A stretch of 64,000 nt of DNA from Coleophoma eucalyptorum (lineage: Eukaryota; Ascomycota; Leotiomycetes; Helotiales; Dermateaceae), in NCBI GenBank assembly GCA_026120035.1, contig JALRME010000008.1, positions 62,001 to 126,000 of the forward strand, given 5' to 3'. Shown piece after piece: positions 22,269 to 33,653 of this stretch. Below the pieces are notes generated by a model that saw only the letters and a program-made list of their open reading frames with translations, was not told the origin of the DNA and made no database searches. Both the position numbers and the translations under genes were made by a program. Positions within the stretch are counted from its first letter, which is position 1, and every line of letters begins with the position of its first letter.

Positions 22269-22471
22269 GGGTGCTAATACTTTGACCCCCCGGGGTCAAT
22301 ATATACGCTCAGTAACCATCCCACGCTTGAATTGGCCTCGGGAAGTGGCATTGATGGCTGTGTTCTACTGGCTGTTCCGCAGGCACTGGTTCCGCTGGCG
22401 GTGGGGGCTAGCGCTGGGGTGGTGCTTACTAAGCATACTTTTTGACCCTGGGGGTCAACGTATTGGCACCC
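22269..22471. mobile_element. Small terminal-inverted-repeat (MITE-like) element
   Basis: The left arm 22269-22290 (GGGTGCTAATACTTTGACCC...) and right arm 22450-22471 are reverse complements over 22 bp with two mismatches (both A/C or A/G type). Inside each arm is a second palindrome, TTGACCCC-CC-GGGGTCAA (22282-22299) and TTGACCC-TGG-GGGTCAA (22442-22458). The interior is GC-richer than the flanks. I see no clear target-site duplication. It ends 86 bases before the flavin monooxygenase ATG, so it forms part of that promoter. It could instead be an operator-like array. Confidence 0.6.
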
Positions 22472-22557
22472 CTAATCTGGATGACACTACACTTATAGAC
22501 AGTCGAGCATCTCGAAACATATTCCGGCTTACACTATAGTCGTTATAGATTGAAATC

Positions 22558-23748
22558 ATGGCCAGTTCTCCAACTTCTCAGCACCCGGTTCTCATTATCG
22601 GCGCCGGTGTTGCCGGTCTAGTGCTCGCCCAAGGTCTCCGTCTCCGATCTATTCCCTTTCGGGTATTTGAGCGCCATTCGAAAGCGCATAGCTCGCAAGG
22701 CCACCGCTTCCGTATCTCCAAAGATGGAGTTGCAGCGCTTGAATCCATACTCTCGCCGAAATCTAAAGACCTTTTACTCCGCACCGCGGCAGAGAGAGCG
22801 CGTGTTCAGCCACGGTATGTGGACACGCATAAGTTCGAGTTCGAGAAGGCGGCGCCTGTCTTGAATCCGGAGTCGATGCCCATCGATCGGTCCTGGATCC
22901 GAATGTTGTTGACACTAGGGATCGAAGATGCGATTGAGTACCAGAAAGATTTCTCATCATATCAAGCTGGTATTGGTGATGTCCGTGTGTGCTTTTTAGA
23001 TGGGTCTTCGACAATTGGAAGCATTCTAGTTGGTGCCGACGGCATCAAGAGCAAAGTGCGAAAACAGCTTCAACCGGAGCGAAGCCTCCTCGACCTTGAA
23101 CGATGGATTATATGGGGGAGGACTCCATTGTCAAAGGATCTACGTAAAGCCCTCCCTGAAGATGCGTTGACATGGTTCATGGCTATTGATAAAGATGCGA
23201 ATATTCAAGCGGTTGTAGAACCTATGGTTTGGACGAAAAGCGTAAAACATGAATCGGGGGACGACTTGCCCGACTTCGAAGACTATTTGTATTACGCCCT
23301 GTCAACAACTGGATTGGAGGAGTTGCCACAATCTGCAACCGCAAGGAAAGAGCTTATGCACGAGATTACGAGAACTTGGCACCCGAGTTTGAAGCTGATG
23401 TTTGATTCGGCGCAACACGAACTCTCAGCATGCGTCCCGGTCCTTTCTAGCAAGCCAGACATTGAGACCAGCTCTTCAGATCCCAGCAGTAGAATTGTGC
23501 TGGTCGGGGACGCCTCCCACCCTATGAGTCCTATGGGCGGATCTGGTGGCGATACAGCTATACGCAACGCGGTAGATCTGGCATTGATTCTTGGCAAACA
23601 TGAGAGCACGGAAAAGGATTTAGTGGAGTTCAGACGAAGTATGGAAAAAAGAGCAAAGGAAAAAATCGAACATTCTTTCAGAGGCGGCCAGAAATTCTGG
23701 AAGGGCAAAGAGTGGTTTGAATACAAAGAAACAGCCAGTTCATTATGA
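22558..23748 (+). CDS. FAD-dependent monooxygenase (salicylate hydroxylase-like fold)
   Basis: An intronless frame of 396 residues; ATCATGG surrounds the start. The motifs of single-component flavin hydroxylases are present: VLIIGAGVAGLVLAQGL (GxGxxG, near residue 12), then SILVGADGIKSKVR (the DG motif), then RIVLVGDASHPMSPMGGSGGDTAIRNAVDLA (the GD motif). It is slightly short at the C-terminus but complete. It probably hydroxylates a small aromatic or related ring with NAD(P)H. It stands alone, with AT-rich DNA and a regulator relic downstream. A small inverted-repeat element occupies its promoter, so its expression may differ from that of relatives. Confidence 0.9.
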   Translation: MASSPTSQHPVLIIGAGVAGLVLAQGLRLRSIPFRVFERHSKAHSSQGHRFRISKDGVAALESILSPKSKDLLLRTAAERARVQPRYVDTHKFEFEKAAPVLNPESMPIDRSWIRMLLTLGIEDAIEYQKDFSSYQAGIGDVRVCFLDGSSTIGSILVGADGIKSKVRKQLQPERSLLDLERWIIWGRTPLSKDLRKALPEDALTWFMAIDKDANIQAVVEPMVWTKSVKHESGDDLPDFEDYLYYALSTTGLEELPQSATARKELMHEITRTWHPSLKLMFDSAQHELSACVPVLSSKPDIETSSSDPSSRIVLVGDASHPMSPMGGSGGDTAIRNAVDLALILGKHESTEKDLVEFRRSMEKRAKEKIEHSFRGGQKFWKGKEWFEYKETASSL

Positions 23749-24319
23749 GGCATCATAGATTAGGAGATTTGTACATACTTCAAAGCTTATAGCCGAGTAG
23801 GGTTACTCTGCCAAGACTAATATCCCGCCAATATAATCTAGTATAAGATTAACTGCAACTACTTGATAAAGGTGATATGACTATGTCTATGGAATATAAA
23901 GCTAAGTTAGGATCGGTGGAATTCCTAGCTGGTGAAAGATAGTTTGCCAATTATCAAGATGTAACTGCCCTGCATTGACAAGATCTCGACGACACCAGAT
24001 CTTTTCTAAGGTCTGTTCAGCTGAATGGGTGGTACTCGATCCAAGAAGATGTAGTCTTGACCAACGTGAGCGAATATAATCACGTTGGTCGTAAGTAGTT
24101 TGATGCATCTATGCATCTTTTGGACGCTTCAAAAGGATCGTCGAGCATATAACCACCTCCTTCCTTCTCTCATCCCCACTTTCGATATAAGTCTTATGCC
24201 TCCAAAAGCCACTACTAATGTGATTATTTGGTGGAGCGTTATGAGAGATGGATGTCGTATACTATATAATACTTCAATGGTTGAAATATAACGATCCGTT
24301 AGGTTGAACTCGAGGGGTA

Positions 24320-24800
24320 GGTAGGTTAAATAATTTTTTGCTCCAAGTGTTTGAAGTACGCTCTTAGCAATAGCTGTTCGTGTTAACAGTGATCACCCAA
24401 ACCTGACTGGGTTTACGGAAGTTAGGATGATTGGCTATACATACCGATATCACTCCATGCTTGCGCACCATTTGACTGACTAGCTTCATAAGCACTTAAA
24501 ATACAGAAAGCCTGCGCGCGACTAATCTCATTTCTGTTATTGTTGTGGTACAAATCGTCCCGAGCAAGCTTTGCAAAGTCTCTTGAAATAACGAATCCAG
24601 AAACTTTCTTGATTAGCTTATGACATGAAAATTTCACCCCCAATGCACAGATTGCGTAGCATAATCCCAAAGGTCATTGCCGATTCTGTAGACTCTTATG
24701 GAAGTGGTCATAGGGAAGAGCAGCTCCATATTGTAAGTTGGTATATGTCCAAAAGAGTTCAATCAAATGACACATAAGATCTAAGTCCAGAGTTGGGACT
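24320..24800 (-). pseudogene. Fragment of a fungal-specific transcription factor domain
   Basis: On the minus strand, LIELFWTYTNLQYGAALPYDHF leads to an in-frame TGA at about 24675. It then continues in the same frame as LGLCYAICALGVKFSC and AQAFCILSAYEASQSNGAQAWSDIG, the typical middle-homology-region block of Zn2Cys6 regulators. After a possible intron a short piece (AIAKSVLQTLGA) follows. No zinc cluster or start is found. The internal stop and missing ends make this a relic. Confidence 0.6.
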
Positions 24801-24865
24801 CTTGTATGCGGCATAATAGCCTGTAATTGCTCCCGACCTGTGCCGTCTCCACCCTGTCTGCGGTC

Positions 24866-24972
24866 CTCTCTACCTCACACTCTCTTCAATCAACATCTAT
24901 TACACAACTTATGAACATTACATATGTTTCACACGCTATTCAAATACCTACGTTACCTAATTTAGATCAACA
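24866..24972 (-). repeat. Partial copy of the ~180-bp LTR
   Basis: CTCACACTCTCTTCAATCAA and the following ATCTATTACACAACTTATGAAC, ending ...ATCAACA, match the reverse strand of the solo LTR at 54277-54456. The other end of the LTR is not recognisable here. Confidence 0.6.
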
Positions 24973-26270
24973 GTTATAAAAGATCGATCAAGTTACGTAG
25001 ACAATTAACTAACATTTATAAGAGCTTACAATTTATACGAAGACGGATTTGCCTTCACATAAGCCCTGATATAAAGAATAATTAGGGGGCAATGTGTATT
25101 AGAAGCTTCTTGTGACTATCTACCTAGTCAAATATTGGCTTAGACATACAATTCCGATTACATTGGGAGAGGTGGCATATCTGGATAATCTATGAAGTGC
25201 TTCTGAGTTTGGCGACTCAATGTTACCATAATACCATAACTCATATCTGAAACGCAATTGCTTTTCTCTGGACATCTCTCCTAGGAGTCATAATCACCTC
25301 CACTTCAATTCTGACTACCAGTCCCACGAAGCTATCCGCTAAAACAGTATTTGCAAGTTTCGAAAATGACTTCGTTTGGCCTTCCGATTTGATATTCATG
25401 CTGCCTTTTGGGCAATCTATGTTGTCATGAGTGACCTCAACACCTTAGAAGTCCATTAAGAACCTAAGGACCTTATAAAAATACCGGATTATCTTAACAA
25501 TAACAGAGCTAGTAATAGAGGTGGAGGAACCAAAGCACTTAAAACTAATAGGAGCAAATATAATAATAAGTATTATTAAATAAAGAAAGAAGGTAGTAGC
25601 TATCGAGGAGAGTGGTAATTACTCGAGAGAAGGTAGAAAGTTAGAGTTATAAAGGAAGGAAGGAAGGTGGTTGTTCTGAAGAAGTAGTAGGAACAAACGA
25701 AGTAGGATGCTTAAGGAAAGATAAGGGGAGTGTAGTTATAAGTAAAGATGAAATAACTATAAAATAACCTATTTAGGAGGAAAGGAGCAAATAGGTCAAA
25801 CATATAGCTATATCGTTAAGGACGCTATACCTACCTATAAGTTATGATAGTAAATACTAGAGTTATAGTTAAACCTATGCGGAAGGTAATTATCGAGACA
25901 AACAACAAAAGAAAAACTACTAGCGTTAGGATAATCTTGTATCATTATAAGGTCCTTAAAGGAGAACTAACACTTATAAGATATTGAAAAGCTAGATAAA
26001 CCGCCCTATGCCCTTCGGCGTAGACTATAGGTAGAAGCACATCAGGAAGAACGATATGAGCCTACGTATAAGTGTCTCGGGCAACAGTAGTCTTTCTTAG
26101 CTGAGAGGATTACGGGGACGGCTCGAAATAATAAGAGTGATCTTCAAGTCAAGCTTGATGGACAGCTATAGATCTCTAATTGAACTCCTAACCCTAAATA
26201 ATATTTTGATAATACACACTAGCAAGGTTCAGGCCTCGTTATTAAGTATATCTTACCTAGTATCTCTGAA
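24973..26270. other. AT-rich, purine-biased decayed sequence
   Basis: About 1.3 kb with no coding frame. From 25440 to 26000 the plus strand is strongly A/G-biased (runs such as GGAAGGAAGGAAGG near 25655) and full of stop codons, which fits an old transposon eroded by C-to-T mutation. I could not assign a family. Confidence 0.45.
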
Positions 26271-27810
26271 CTAGTATACCCACCTAAAATCGGCGGCAGC
26301 AGGGCCATCATGTAACTTCTCAGTTGGGATATCGCCAGCTCTCAGTCTCACGCCCTGCAGCCGGTCCCTCCTTCGATTATCCCAGATCATCCAAGCACCA
26401 AGCCCACACGTCAGAAGGAATCCTACACCACCAAATCCAGCGGTCATAGTAAGTGCAGGAATGTATTTCGGTGCATCCTCATTTCTGAACACATTCGATG
26501 GTACGATTCCGAACAAGTTAGCTGTAGAAATACCAACAGATGTCAACAGCACACGACGGCCTTCATGTGGAGTGTTGTTGTTATACCAGACGTCGAGGAG
26601 AACAGAAGGTGCAAATGTTCCCCAATTCATCATAAAGCAGGCAAAATAGGCGACGTGAACAGAAGATTCAACATCAATAGCGGCGTAAATCACCATGCCG
26701 ATGAACGTGAATGCAAAGCCAGCTGCCACGAAAGGGAAACGTAAGCGCGTATAATCAGACCCAAAGCCTAGGAGCAACAACATCACACCACCCGAGATAG
26801 CTGGTGCGACAGTATAAAGGTTTGTTTTCACAGTGCTGTACCCTAAGCGACTGATGATCTGTGGTAAGAAAAGGGATACGCTGTTTAGAGGCACGCCGAG
26901 GCAGGCTTCAATAAGCAGAATGACCCATGTAGTTGGCTGTGCAAATATTTTGATTGAATCGCGCAACTCGAACTTCGTGACCCCAACGGAGGAAGAACTG
27001 TCCTGGAGTAGGCGACAGCGGGCCAATGCTTTCTCCTTGGTTGTTAAGAAGGAGCATTCCTCACCTGAGCGAGGAAGATACCAGAGCACAAAGAGAGCGA
27101 TGAGGACTGTTGCCAATCCTTCGATCAAGAAGAGATATCGCCATGCAGTTAGTGGTCCTCCTTTTATTTGGAAGACACCATAGGCCAGAAGACCGGAGAA
27201 AGCGGCGGCAAAGGAGTGAGCTGCATAAAATATAGCAAGTCGGCGGCCAAGTTCTCCTCGTCGGTAGAAGCTATTGTTTTGTCAGATTGCCCAGCATATA
27301 TATCTGTGAATAGACTTACGTGGTTTGATAGTAGATTACCAAGGGAAAGACAGCACTTTCAGCCATTCCGAGAAACCAACGAATAGCAAAGAGGCCACTA
27401 AAATTATAGACGCCAACCATACAGAGAGTACAGGTTCCAAAGACGAGAGTCATACAGGGAAGGACTCGATGAGGTCCAAACCTCCGGCCTATAAGACTGA
27501 GAACCGGCGAGGTGAGAACATAGGGAACGATAAAAATCGATAGGATTGTACTGTATTGATTATCGACCATGCCGAGGGTTCTCTCGAGGCCAGCAGTCTT
27601 TGCATTGCTCAAATTAGACTTATCTAGTGCATTGACCAGATAAATCAAAGACAGAAAGGGCAGAATCCGCAAGTCGAATTTCCAGACTAGAGCACGCTCT
27701 GCTACGGGGTCTATCTCATATGCGTTTGAGCCATGATCAATTCCTCCCTCAACGTCTGAAGTACTAGAGGCCTGGACTTCAAACCCCACTTTCGTTTCGG
27801 TAACTGCCAT
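26271..27810 (-). CDS. MFS transporter, anion:cation symporter (allantoate/nicotinate permease-like)
   Basis: Two exons (27810-27320, 27270-26271) give 496 residues. I chose the ATG at 27810 (MAVTETKVGFEVQ) over an upstream non-ATG frame. The N-terminal cytosolic tail leads to WKFDLRILPFLSLIYLVNALDKSNLSNAKTAGL, a hallmark of the ACS family. GRRFGPHRVLPC and RWFLGMAESAVFPLVIYY follow. Twelve membrane segments are visible. Members import organic anions such as allantoate, nicotinate, pantothenate or vitamin precursors with protons. Its surroundings are AT-rich and hold no enzymes, so the substrate cannot be guessed. Confidence 0.92.
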
Positions 27811-30251
27811 AGTTAGAGGTATCGAAGATAATAGCGATGAATGAGTTGGACTTGGGGGTTTTGAACATGTTGGCAATAGGAATCATATTTACTTATACAG
27901 TGACTGAGTATTCGTAGTAGCATGAGATTTTAAGGCTATACTAGAGACAGAGATCTCGAGTGCATAGGCTCGAGTATCAGGAGATAAGGACAAGGGTGAC
28001 TGTTTGATAACCGTCTATCACGGGCAAATAGAGTGGGGGATCGCTCGTCATAGAACTGTGTAGATATAAAGGCACTATCTTACTAAAGTGGCGAAACCTT
28101 GGAGCCATACTAATACCGACGCGCGAAAGTGGACCCAGCTCTTCTCACGGCCAACAATATAAGGTTGTTCTCCCTATGATAATTTATCTAAAAAGTACTC
28201 TGATAGGTTTTCAAGAGTTGTTTAAAAAATACAAAGATCTATATAATATAAAACAAAATTTAAATTTATCTTCTGAGATTTAATTATTTGAACAATGAGA
28301 TGTAAGAAATAGACAAGAGTACTATAACCTTACCTGAGTAAAATATCTGTACTTCTCTCCATTTATTCCATGCCCGCTAGCCCGACATGAAAAAGATCGT
28401 CTACGTATAGATTAGACTAGCCCGAGTTCAAGATAACTTTAGTTCATTTTTAGCGGGTCTCTTTCCATACCTACTTTTATCTGTTACGTAGATAATTACC
28501 GGCGTCATACGATTGTACAGCAACTTTTAACATTGTCGCCCGTTAAGGAGTCGGGCAAGGCATTCGTATTAATATTATCGGTGACCTATACCAAATAAAG
28601 CCTACGGTTCTAGAGAACCTTGCTACTTGCGCCTAGCTTGGCTTTGCGCCCGTCGACTACCACCACGTCCGTACACACGTCGTACCCTACAGACTCAAGG
28701 GCCGCTTGCTTACGCCTCGTGTAACTCGTCGCTCGCCGTATCCCGTCGTCCGTGTAAGAACGTAATAACAAGGAACCGACGTAAGTCGGCAGCGACAAGT
28801 ACATCTTTAATTTCTGTCATAGACTAATCTCTACCGTCCTTCTTTCTCCTCGAAGGCTCTTTAAATATGTCGACCTTCGGACCGACTCACCTCCGACCCT
28901 TGAGCGGACTGGGGTCCACTCGCTTACAACCTCTGAGCGGCCTCGGGCAGGCGCTGTCACATGACGACATATGATTAGCTCCTACCAGCTCATATTATCA
29001 CATGACATCACGTGTGATGATTACACCAACTCCTTATAGCTCCTAACATTGCCTCCTTCTTGCACTCTTGGCCTTAAGGTATACTCGTCGTTGGAATCGC
29101 CATAAGCTGTTAACATGTCATCGAGAGGTCTTCGTAGTGCTCTAACCTTAGTCTATAGGGTAGCCCCCGACTAGCTAAGCGATTTGAAAAGAGAGAAACT
29201 AAGCCTCTGAAAGCATATATTTGCCATCTCGACCAATTTGGTGCTCTACTTGCATTTGATAATAATACCTTGGCATTTACAGATAGCGACGAACCTACGA
29301 AGCTCTCATATTTACACTGGTCTTGTATTAAACAATAGTGCATCAGGAGTATCACACGATGATATTTATATCGTGCTTGAAATCCGCCGTGCCTGAGTCG
29401 ACTCTTGCTACTAATCCATAATTGGCCATAGGACTCACAAAGTTTGTGTGGAGTGGAAAGGCGCTTGTCGGGTAATGTGCGACCATTTGTCTAATGGAAT
29501 TTGGACTAATTAAAGTTCCACAAATCACCACCCTTCTTCCTCCAGTTGACCTTGGAAAACTAGCACTTATCCGAAACTCAATTGGCTTATAAGTATACGA
29601 AGTTTTATAGTAGATATGAGCTTCATGCTTAATTACAATCATTCATTTTAGGTGCTTCTATTATTCACTATTGTTCATCAGTGTTGGTGTTGGTTGATCT
29701 ATATACCTCTTATTTCAACTGTAGCTATAATAGACAGGTCAAAATGGTAAGGTAAAACATAGATGTTCCTTATAAGTGAGCGTTATGGAGGTCGTATAAG
29801 TACCCCCATAGGGTATTGATCCAACCTCCCTGCGATATGTAGTATTGTACATGTGATTGCCTCCTTGCACGTACACGTACATACGTATGGTACGTCGATA
29901 TTACAAATATATGTATATGTAGGGGTATTGTGATATACCCTTACATATCTACCGTATGACAATGTTGTGATCACGTGTAGGTGATATAACGATATTCCAA
30001 CAATTAGTGTCTTGTTACTTATAACCGTTCTACTACAATGGAAACTTACGTGGTTCATTAAGCCCCTAAGTCACTTATAATATAATAAGGTAAAGCCATA
30101 TAATAGTTACTAGAGATAATCTAGGTATATACTAGACCTAAAATGTAAGAAGCACTGATAAGAGAGAAGAAGGACAAGAGGGGGAAAACAGATTTAAGCA
30201 TATAAAATTTAACCCTAGAACTGAGTTAAAACTTTATGGGACTTCTTACTA
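27811..30251. other. AT-rich spacer with a GC-richer patch
   Basis: About 2.4 kb without a supportable gene. A GC-richer patch at about 28610-29000 contains clustered CACGTG/CATGTG-like sites near 28960-29020. Open frames here (for example on the minus strand at 29352-29642) have no recognisable motif. The region ends at the TA target site of the pogo-like transposon. Confidence 0.5.
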
Positions 30252-30308
30252 ACGTATTTCCCATATGAACCGTGCACCCAAGTGAGTCGTACACGATAGC
30301 ACCAAAAC
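30252..30308. repeat. Left terminal inverted repeat of the pogo-like element
   Basis: This 57-bp end pairs with the right end at 32024-32080. The first 35 bases are identical, then four transition differences follow, ending in a shared ACCAAAAC. Confidence 0.9.
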
Positions 30309-30454
30309 ACCTATAATTCTCGTATATTATAACAACACTATTAAATAGACTCTAGCTATTCGATCTCAATTTGATCTTGAGGTTGTTCGCATGTACGAGC
30401 ATTATGTCCGACTTGATTATATAACCCACAACGTCGTCGCCTCCTTTCTAGGGG

Positions 30455-32050
30455 TTAATATCGTATAGGGCTACTACCCTCTCCTTGTTGAATTTGAGCA
30501 CTTCGTACGATTTCCTTATCCTCCTCGACTGTCAGACTCCCACCTTGGTATATACGCTTCTTTCGCTTTCTTTCCCTTCTTTTTTTGATCTGATTTGCCT
30601 CTTGTAAAGCCTTGATTTCAGCCTTAAGAAGTATAGCCGAGTGTACCATAATTTGAGCTCCTTTCACGAGATGGTCAAATACCTTATTTATTGAAGTCGG
30701 AGAACTATCCTAATGTCGTACGATACGCTTTTTAAGGTGTGTTGTCTAGAATTCAAGCTCTATCGCATTCTGTGGTGTCCTTGAAGTCCAATTTTGCTCT
30801 TCAATAGGAGGAGGCGTTAGTGTCTTTAGTTGAAGATCAAGGTGAGAAAGGACATTCTCTGGATCGTACGGAACTAAACCAGTAGCTCGGAATCCACTTT
30901 TGATATTCTACTCTATAAAAGCAGCTTTAAATGTCTCTTGAAATGTAGGGAGGAACTCAAGCTTAGTAATATGGTTGATTCGAACTCGAACGAGGTTCTC
31001 AATCTGCCTACTATACGATACTTTCAATAGACTAAAACATCCAACATCGAGAGGCTGAAGGATATAAGACGAATGCGGAGGTATATATAGTATAATAATA
31101 TTACTTTCTATATAGAATTGCTAGAACTAAGCTGAGAGGTAGGACTCGTGGCCGTCCAAAATTAAGAGTCGATATTTCCTAGTTATACGATTCCTTGTAT
31201 ACTTGTCAAAGTACTAAATCCATTGATATCTAATTTCGTTCGTAGTCCACCCATTCTCACTTAGTGTTATTATCCAATCCTTTGGAAGGCTAGAGTCTTC
31301 GTACCAAGCTGAGAGGTGGTTTTGTCCTTTGAAGATAATAAATAGAGGGATTGTCCAGCCGTACGAATTAATACCTTGTATAATTGATACCCACTCTCGA
31401 TTCCCTGGCTGTATAGTTTTTAGGCGATTCCTTGACTCTGAGCTTGTAACTACTTTAGTAGTAGTAATAACGCCCATTAGAAAGCCTACCTCGTCGAAGT
31501 TGTATATATCCTCTTCTATAATTCCGTATTTTGTAACTGTATTCCGTATAAGTCGAAACCAATCTCGAATAATAGCTGGATCTTCGTATTGAGCTCTCTT
31601 ATAGTCATACTTGCGACTAAACTTTGCTTTGATCTCTGGACGACGTTTGATAAAGTTGGAGGTCTAATTCTTGCCTACTTGAGGCGCGTCGCGTTCGGTA
31701 AGGAGAAGATCTACTATTTCTCTAACAGCTTGAGGTCGAGGTGGAAACCCTCGTGAATCTAGGTCGAGTATATATTGTATAATAGCTAGTTCTTCTTTAG
31801 GAGTAAGCCTTTGAGCATTAGAGGTAGAATCGCGTCGAGAAGCTATTCCTTTGATTCGATCGCGTAAGGTTTGGATAGGTATGTCATATGCAATAGCAGC
31901 AGCTCGAACGCTTTCAAATTGGTGTAATTCAAGTGCCTGAATACTTAAAAGAATTCTACCTTCTTGATTAGAAGGTAAAGCTTGATTTGGTAGTAGCATT
32001 GTAGGTGGAATGTTAGTTGACGCGTTTTGGTGTTGTCGTGCACGGCTCAC
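30455..32050 (-). pseudogene. Transposase of the pogo-like element (seven in-frame stops)
   Basis: One frame runs from the ATG at 32050 to about 30455 with no length change but seven stop codons, so it is broken by point mutation alone. The N-terminus has a psq/CENP-B helix-turn-helix (AAAIAYDIPIQTLRDRIKG). The DDE_1 catalytic blocks are recognisable: YNFDEVGFLMG, then LILDGHESYL (family norm DGHGSH, so a glycine has become glutamate), then PPHSSYILQPLDVGCFS. A basic C-terminal tail follows (KKRRERKRKKR). Stops replace likely Trp or Gln codons, as C-to-T mutation would produce. It cannot encode an active enzyme. Confidence 0.88.
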
Positions 32051-32080
32051 TTGGGTGCACGGTTCATATGGGAAATACGT
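32024..32080. repeat. Right terminal inverted repeat of the pogo-like element
   Basis: Reverse complement of 30252-30308 over 57 bp with four transition mismatches. The right copy keeps C/G where the left has T/A. Confidence 0.9.
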
Positions 32081-32174
32081 TATGCTTACGTGATGACACT
32101 TTTGTATGTTAAAACTACCTAGTTGAACTTCAACTAGGGGATTCTAATGTTAGAGTCAGAGATCTAAGAAGGAT

Positions 32175-32880
32175 CTCAAAGCTACCCTACAACCGTTCTT
32201 GTTACTTGTTGTAAGACCTCTCTTCCCTACCCAAAGTTTTTTGTCTTTACTCTCAATCGCCTCAAAACTCCGTAAAAACTTCAAAATCACATATGCCGCT
32301 TCCTCAGGTGCCTTCTGGCACCCCTACATAAGCTCTCTGACCTCCTCCAAAAGGAAGGTATTCCCACGAAGTAGGAGTAATAAATTTCCAACAGTCAGGG
32401 TCAAATTCTTCTATTGTAGAACCGAAGATGGATTTCTGACGGCGTAATGCAGAGATATTGACGTCAACGTTGGTGCCAGAGGGGACAAAATTAGGACTAG
32501 TACCCAGGGGACCACCACCATATAGGAGGGTGGTGTCGTGGGCTGCAGTGCGTCCAGGGATGGGTTAGCTTGGGTGGAGACGTAGAGCTGTGTGCATATT
32601 CTTAGTAGTCGAGACTTTATGTAATGAGGTTACTTACTTTCATAGAGAACGTTCTTGAGTAATGGTAGGTTTTTCAAGTGATTGAAATCTGCCTTAGTGA
32701 GATCGATACCTATAGCTTCTTCTTGAAGACAAGCATTGATCTTAGGATGGCGAGCAAGATTGAAGAAGACGTTGCTGAGAAGGGCGGCCGTAGTGTCCTT
32801 CGATGATAACATACTATGAATAATTTGTGAGCGAATTTCCTAGGTATCATCTGTGTTCCTCTGGAGAGAGATTATAAAAG
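32175..32880 (-). pseudogene. CYP52-like cytochrome P450 relic
   Basis: On the minus strand EIRSQIIHSMLSSKDTTAALLSNVFFNLARHP is helix I. Then comes LKNVLYE and, across an intron (GT at about 32637, AG at about 32593), TLRLHPS, the ExxR helix. An in-frame stop follows at once. RTAAHDTTLLYGGGP and FVPSGTNVDVNISALRRQKSIFG match fatty-acid/alkane hydroxylase-type P450s of the CYP52 group. The haem loop reads PFGGGQRAYVG: the ligand cysteine is tyrosine, a G-to-A change on the coding strand. A one-base frame shift follows before EEAAYVILKFLRSFEAI. The N-terminal half is not recognisable. The relic ends within 100 bases of the transposon. Confidence 0.8.
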
Positions 32881-32890
32881 TATTAGTACT

Positions 32891-33072
32891 TATGGGTTTA
32901 CTTCAAGTAACGGAATAATCGACTAGTAAGCCAACAGGTGTAAAATTGGTTCATAAGTAATAGATGTCTATTGAAGAGAGTGTGAGGTACGAAGGTATAG
33001 ATATCTCCCTCGCTAAGAATACTGTAACATGTGATTAGGTCTCGCGATTGACCTGTAAATGACATTCCGATA
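32891..33072 (+). repeat. Degenerate solo LTR, same family as 54277-54456
   Basis: About 182 bp, sharing TTGAAGAGAGTGTGAGG and a block of AGGTCTCGCGATTGACCTGT with the intact copy. It ends ...CCGATA followed by GTAAC, with GTACT before its start: a probable decayed 5-bp target duplication. Confidence 0.65.
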
Positions 33073-33471
33073 GTAACTATACTATAGAAAATGTGGCTTA
33101 GGGGTAGAGTATAATCTAGATCAAGTATAACAGTTAGTCATACTTACATTTGAGACTAGTAAACAGATAAACGTACGAGTTTTGTTCTCGTTAAATATGA
33201 GAATTCTATTGGTGGTCTTTCTGTCGTTTCAAGGTCAGATAATTACACATAGTACATCAAGCCAAGTGCTTGGCTCTTGGGTTGGCGTGTTCATCTGATG
33301 TTTAGCCGTAGGGTAATATAAGCAGCTTTTATTGTCTTCAGATACAAATAACTTGTATGAAATTTAAGTGACCATTGCCTCTCCTTGAGCCTATAATACT
33401 ATGTATATTGTTATGTACCTTCGCTTTCTTCGTATTACAGGCTACAATATTCACCACACAAGTAAAAATAA

Positions 33472-33653
33472 CTCATGAGACCTAGTCACATGTTACCTAC
33501 AGTACTCTTAACGAGAGAGGTATTTATGGTATTTATACCTCTCTGCCTCACACTCTCTTCAATAAACATCTATCTATTACACAAGTTATGAACATCACTT
33601 GAACCTGATTTGACTTGATAGTCACTTATCACGGTACTTTACGTAAACCAACA
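33472..33653 (-). repeat. Inverted, partly degenerate LTR copy
   Basis: Shares GAGACCTAGTCACATGTTAC, CTCTCTGCCTCACACTCTCT and ACGTAAACCAACA (33641-33653) with the reverse strand of the solo LTR at 54277-54456. It lies 400 bases from the degenerate copy at 32891 in the opposite orientation. The outer 5' end is not clear. Confidence 0.65.

Larger units (their letters stand above)
30252..32080 (-). mobile_element. pogo/Fot1-like (Tc1/mariner superfamily) DNA transposon, RIP-mutated
   Basis: The 1,829-bp element begins ACGTATTTCCCATATGAACC and ends with the reverse complement. It is flanked on both sides by TA (30250-30251 and 32081-32082), the target-site duplication of this superfamily. The inverted ends extend over 57 bp with four mismatches, all C/T or G/A. 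It carries one transposase frame on the minus strand, now interrupted by stops. The element lies beside a P450 relic in AT-rich DNA. Confidence 0.93.

Noticed and set aside
22228..22539. 103-residue frame before the flavin monooxygenase
   Set aside because: It spans the inverted-repeat element; its Trp/Arg-rich composition comes from that repeat and no homology is visible.
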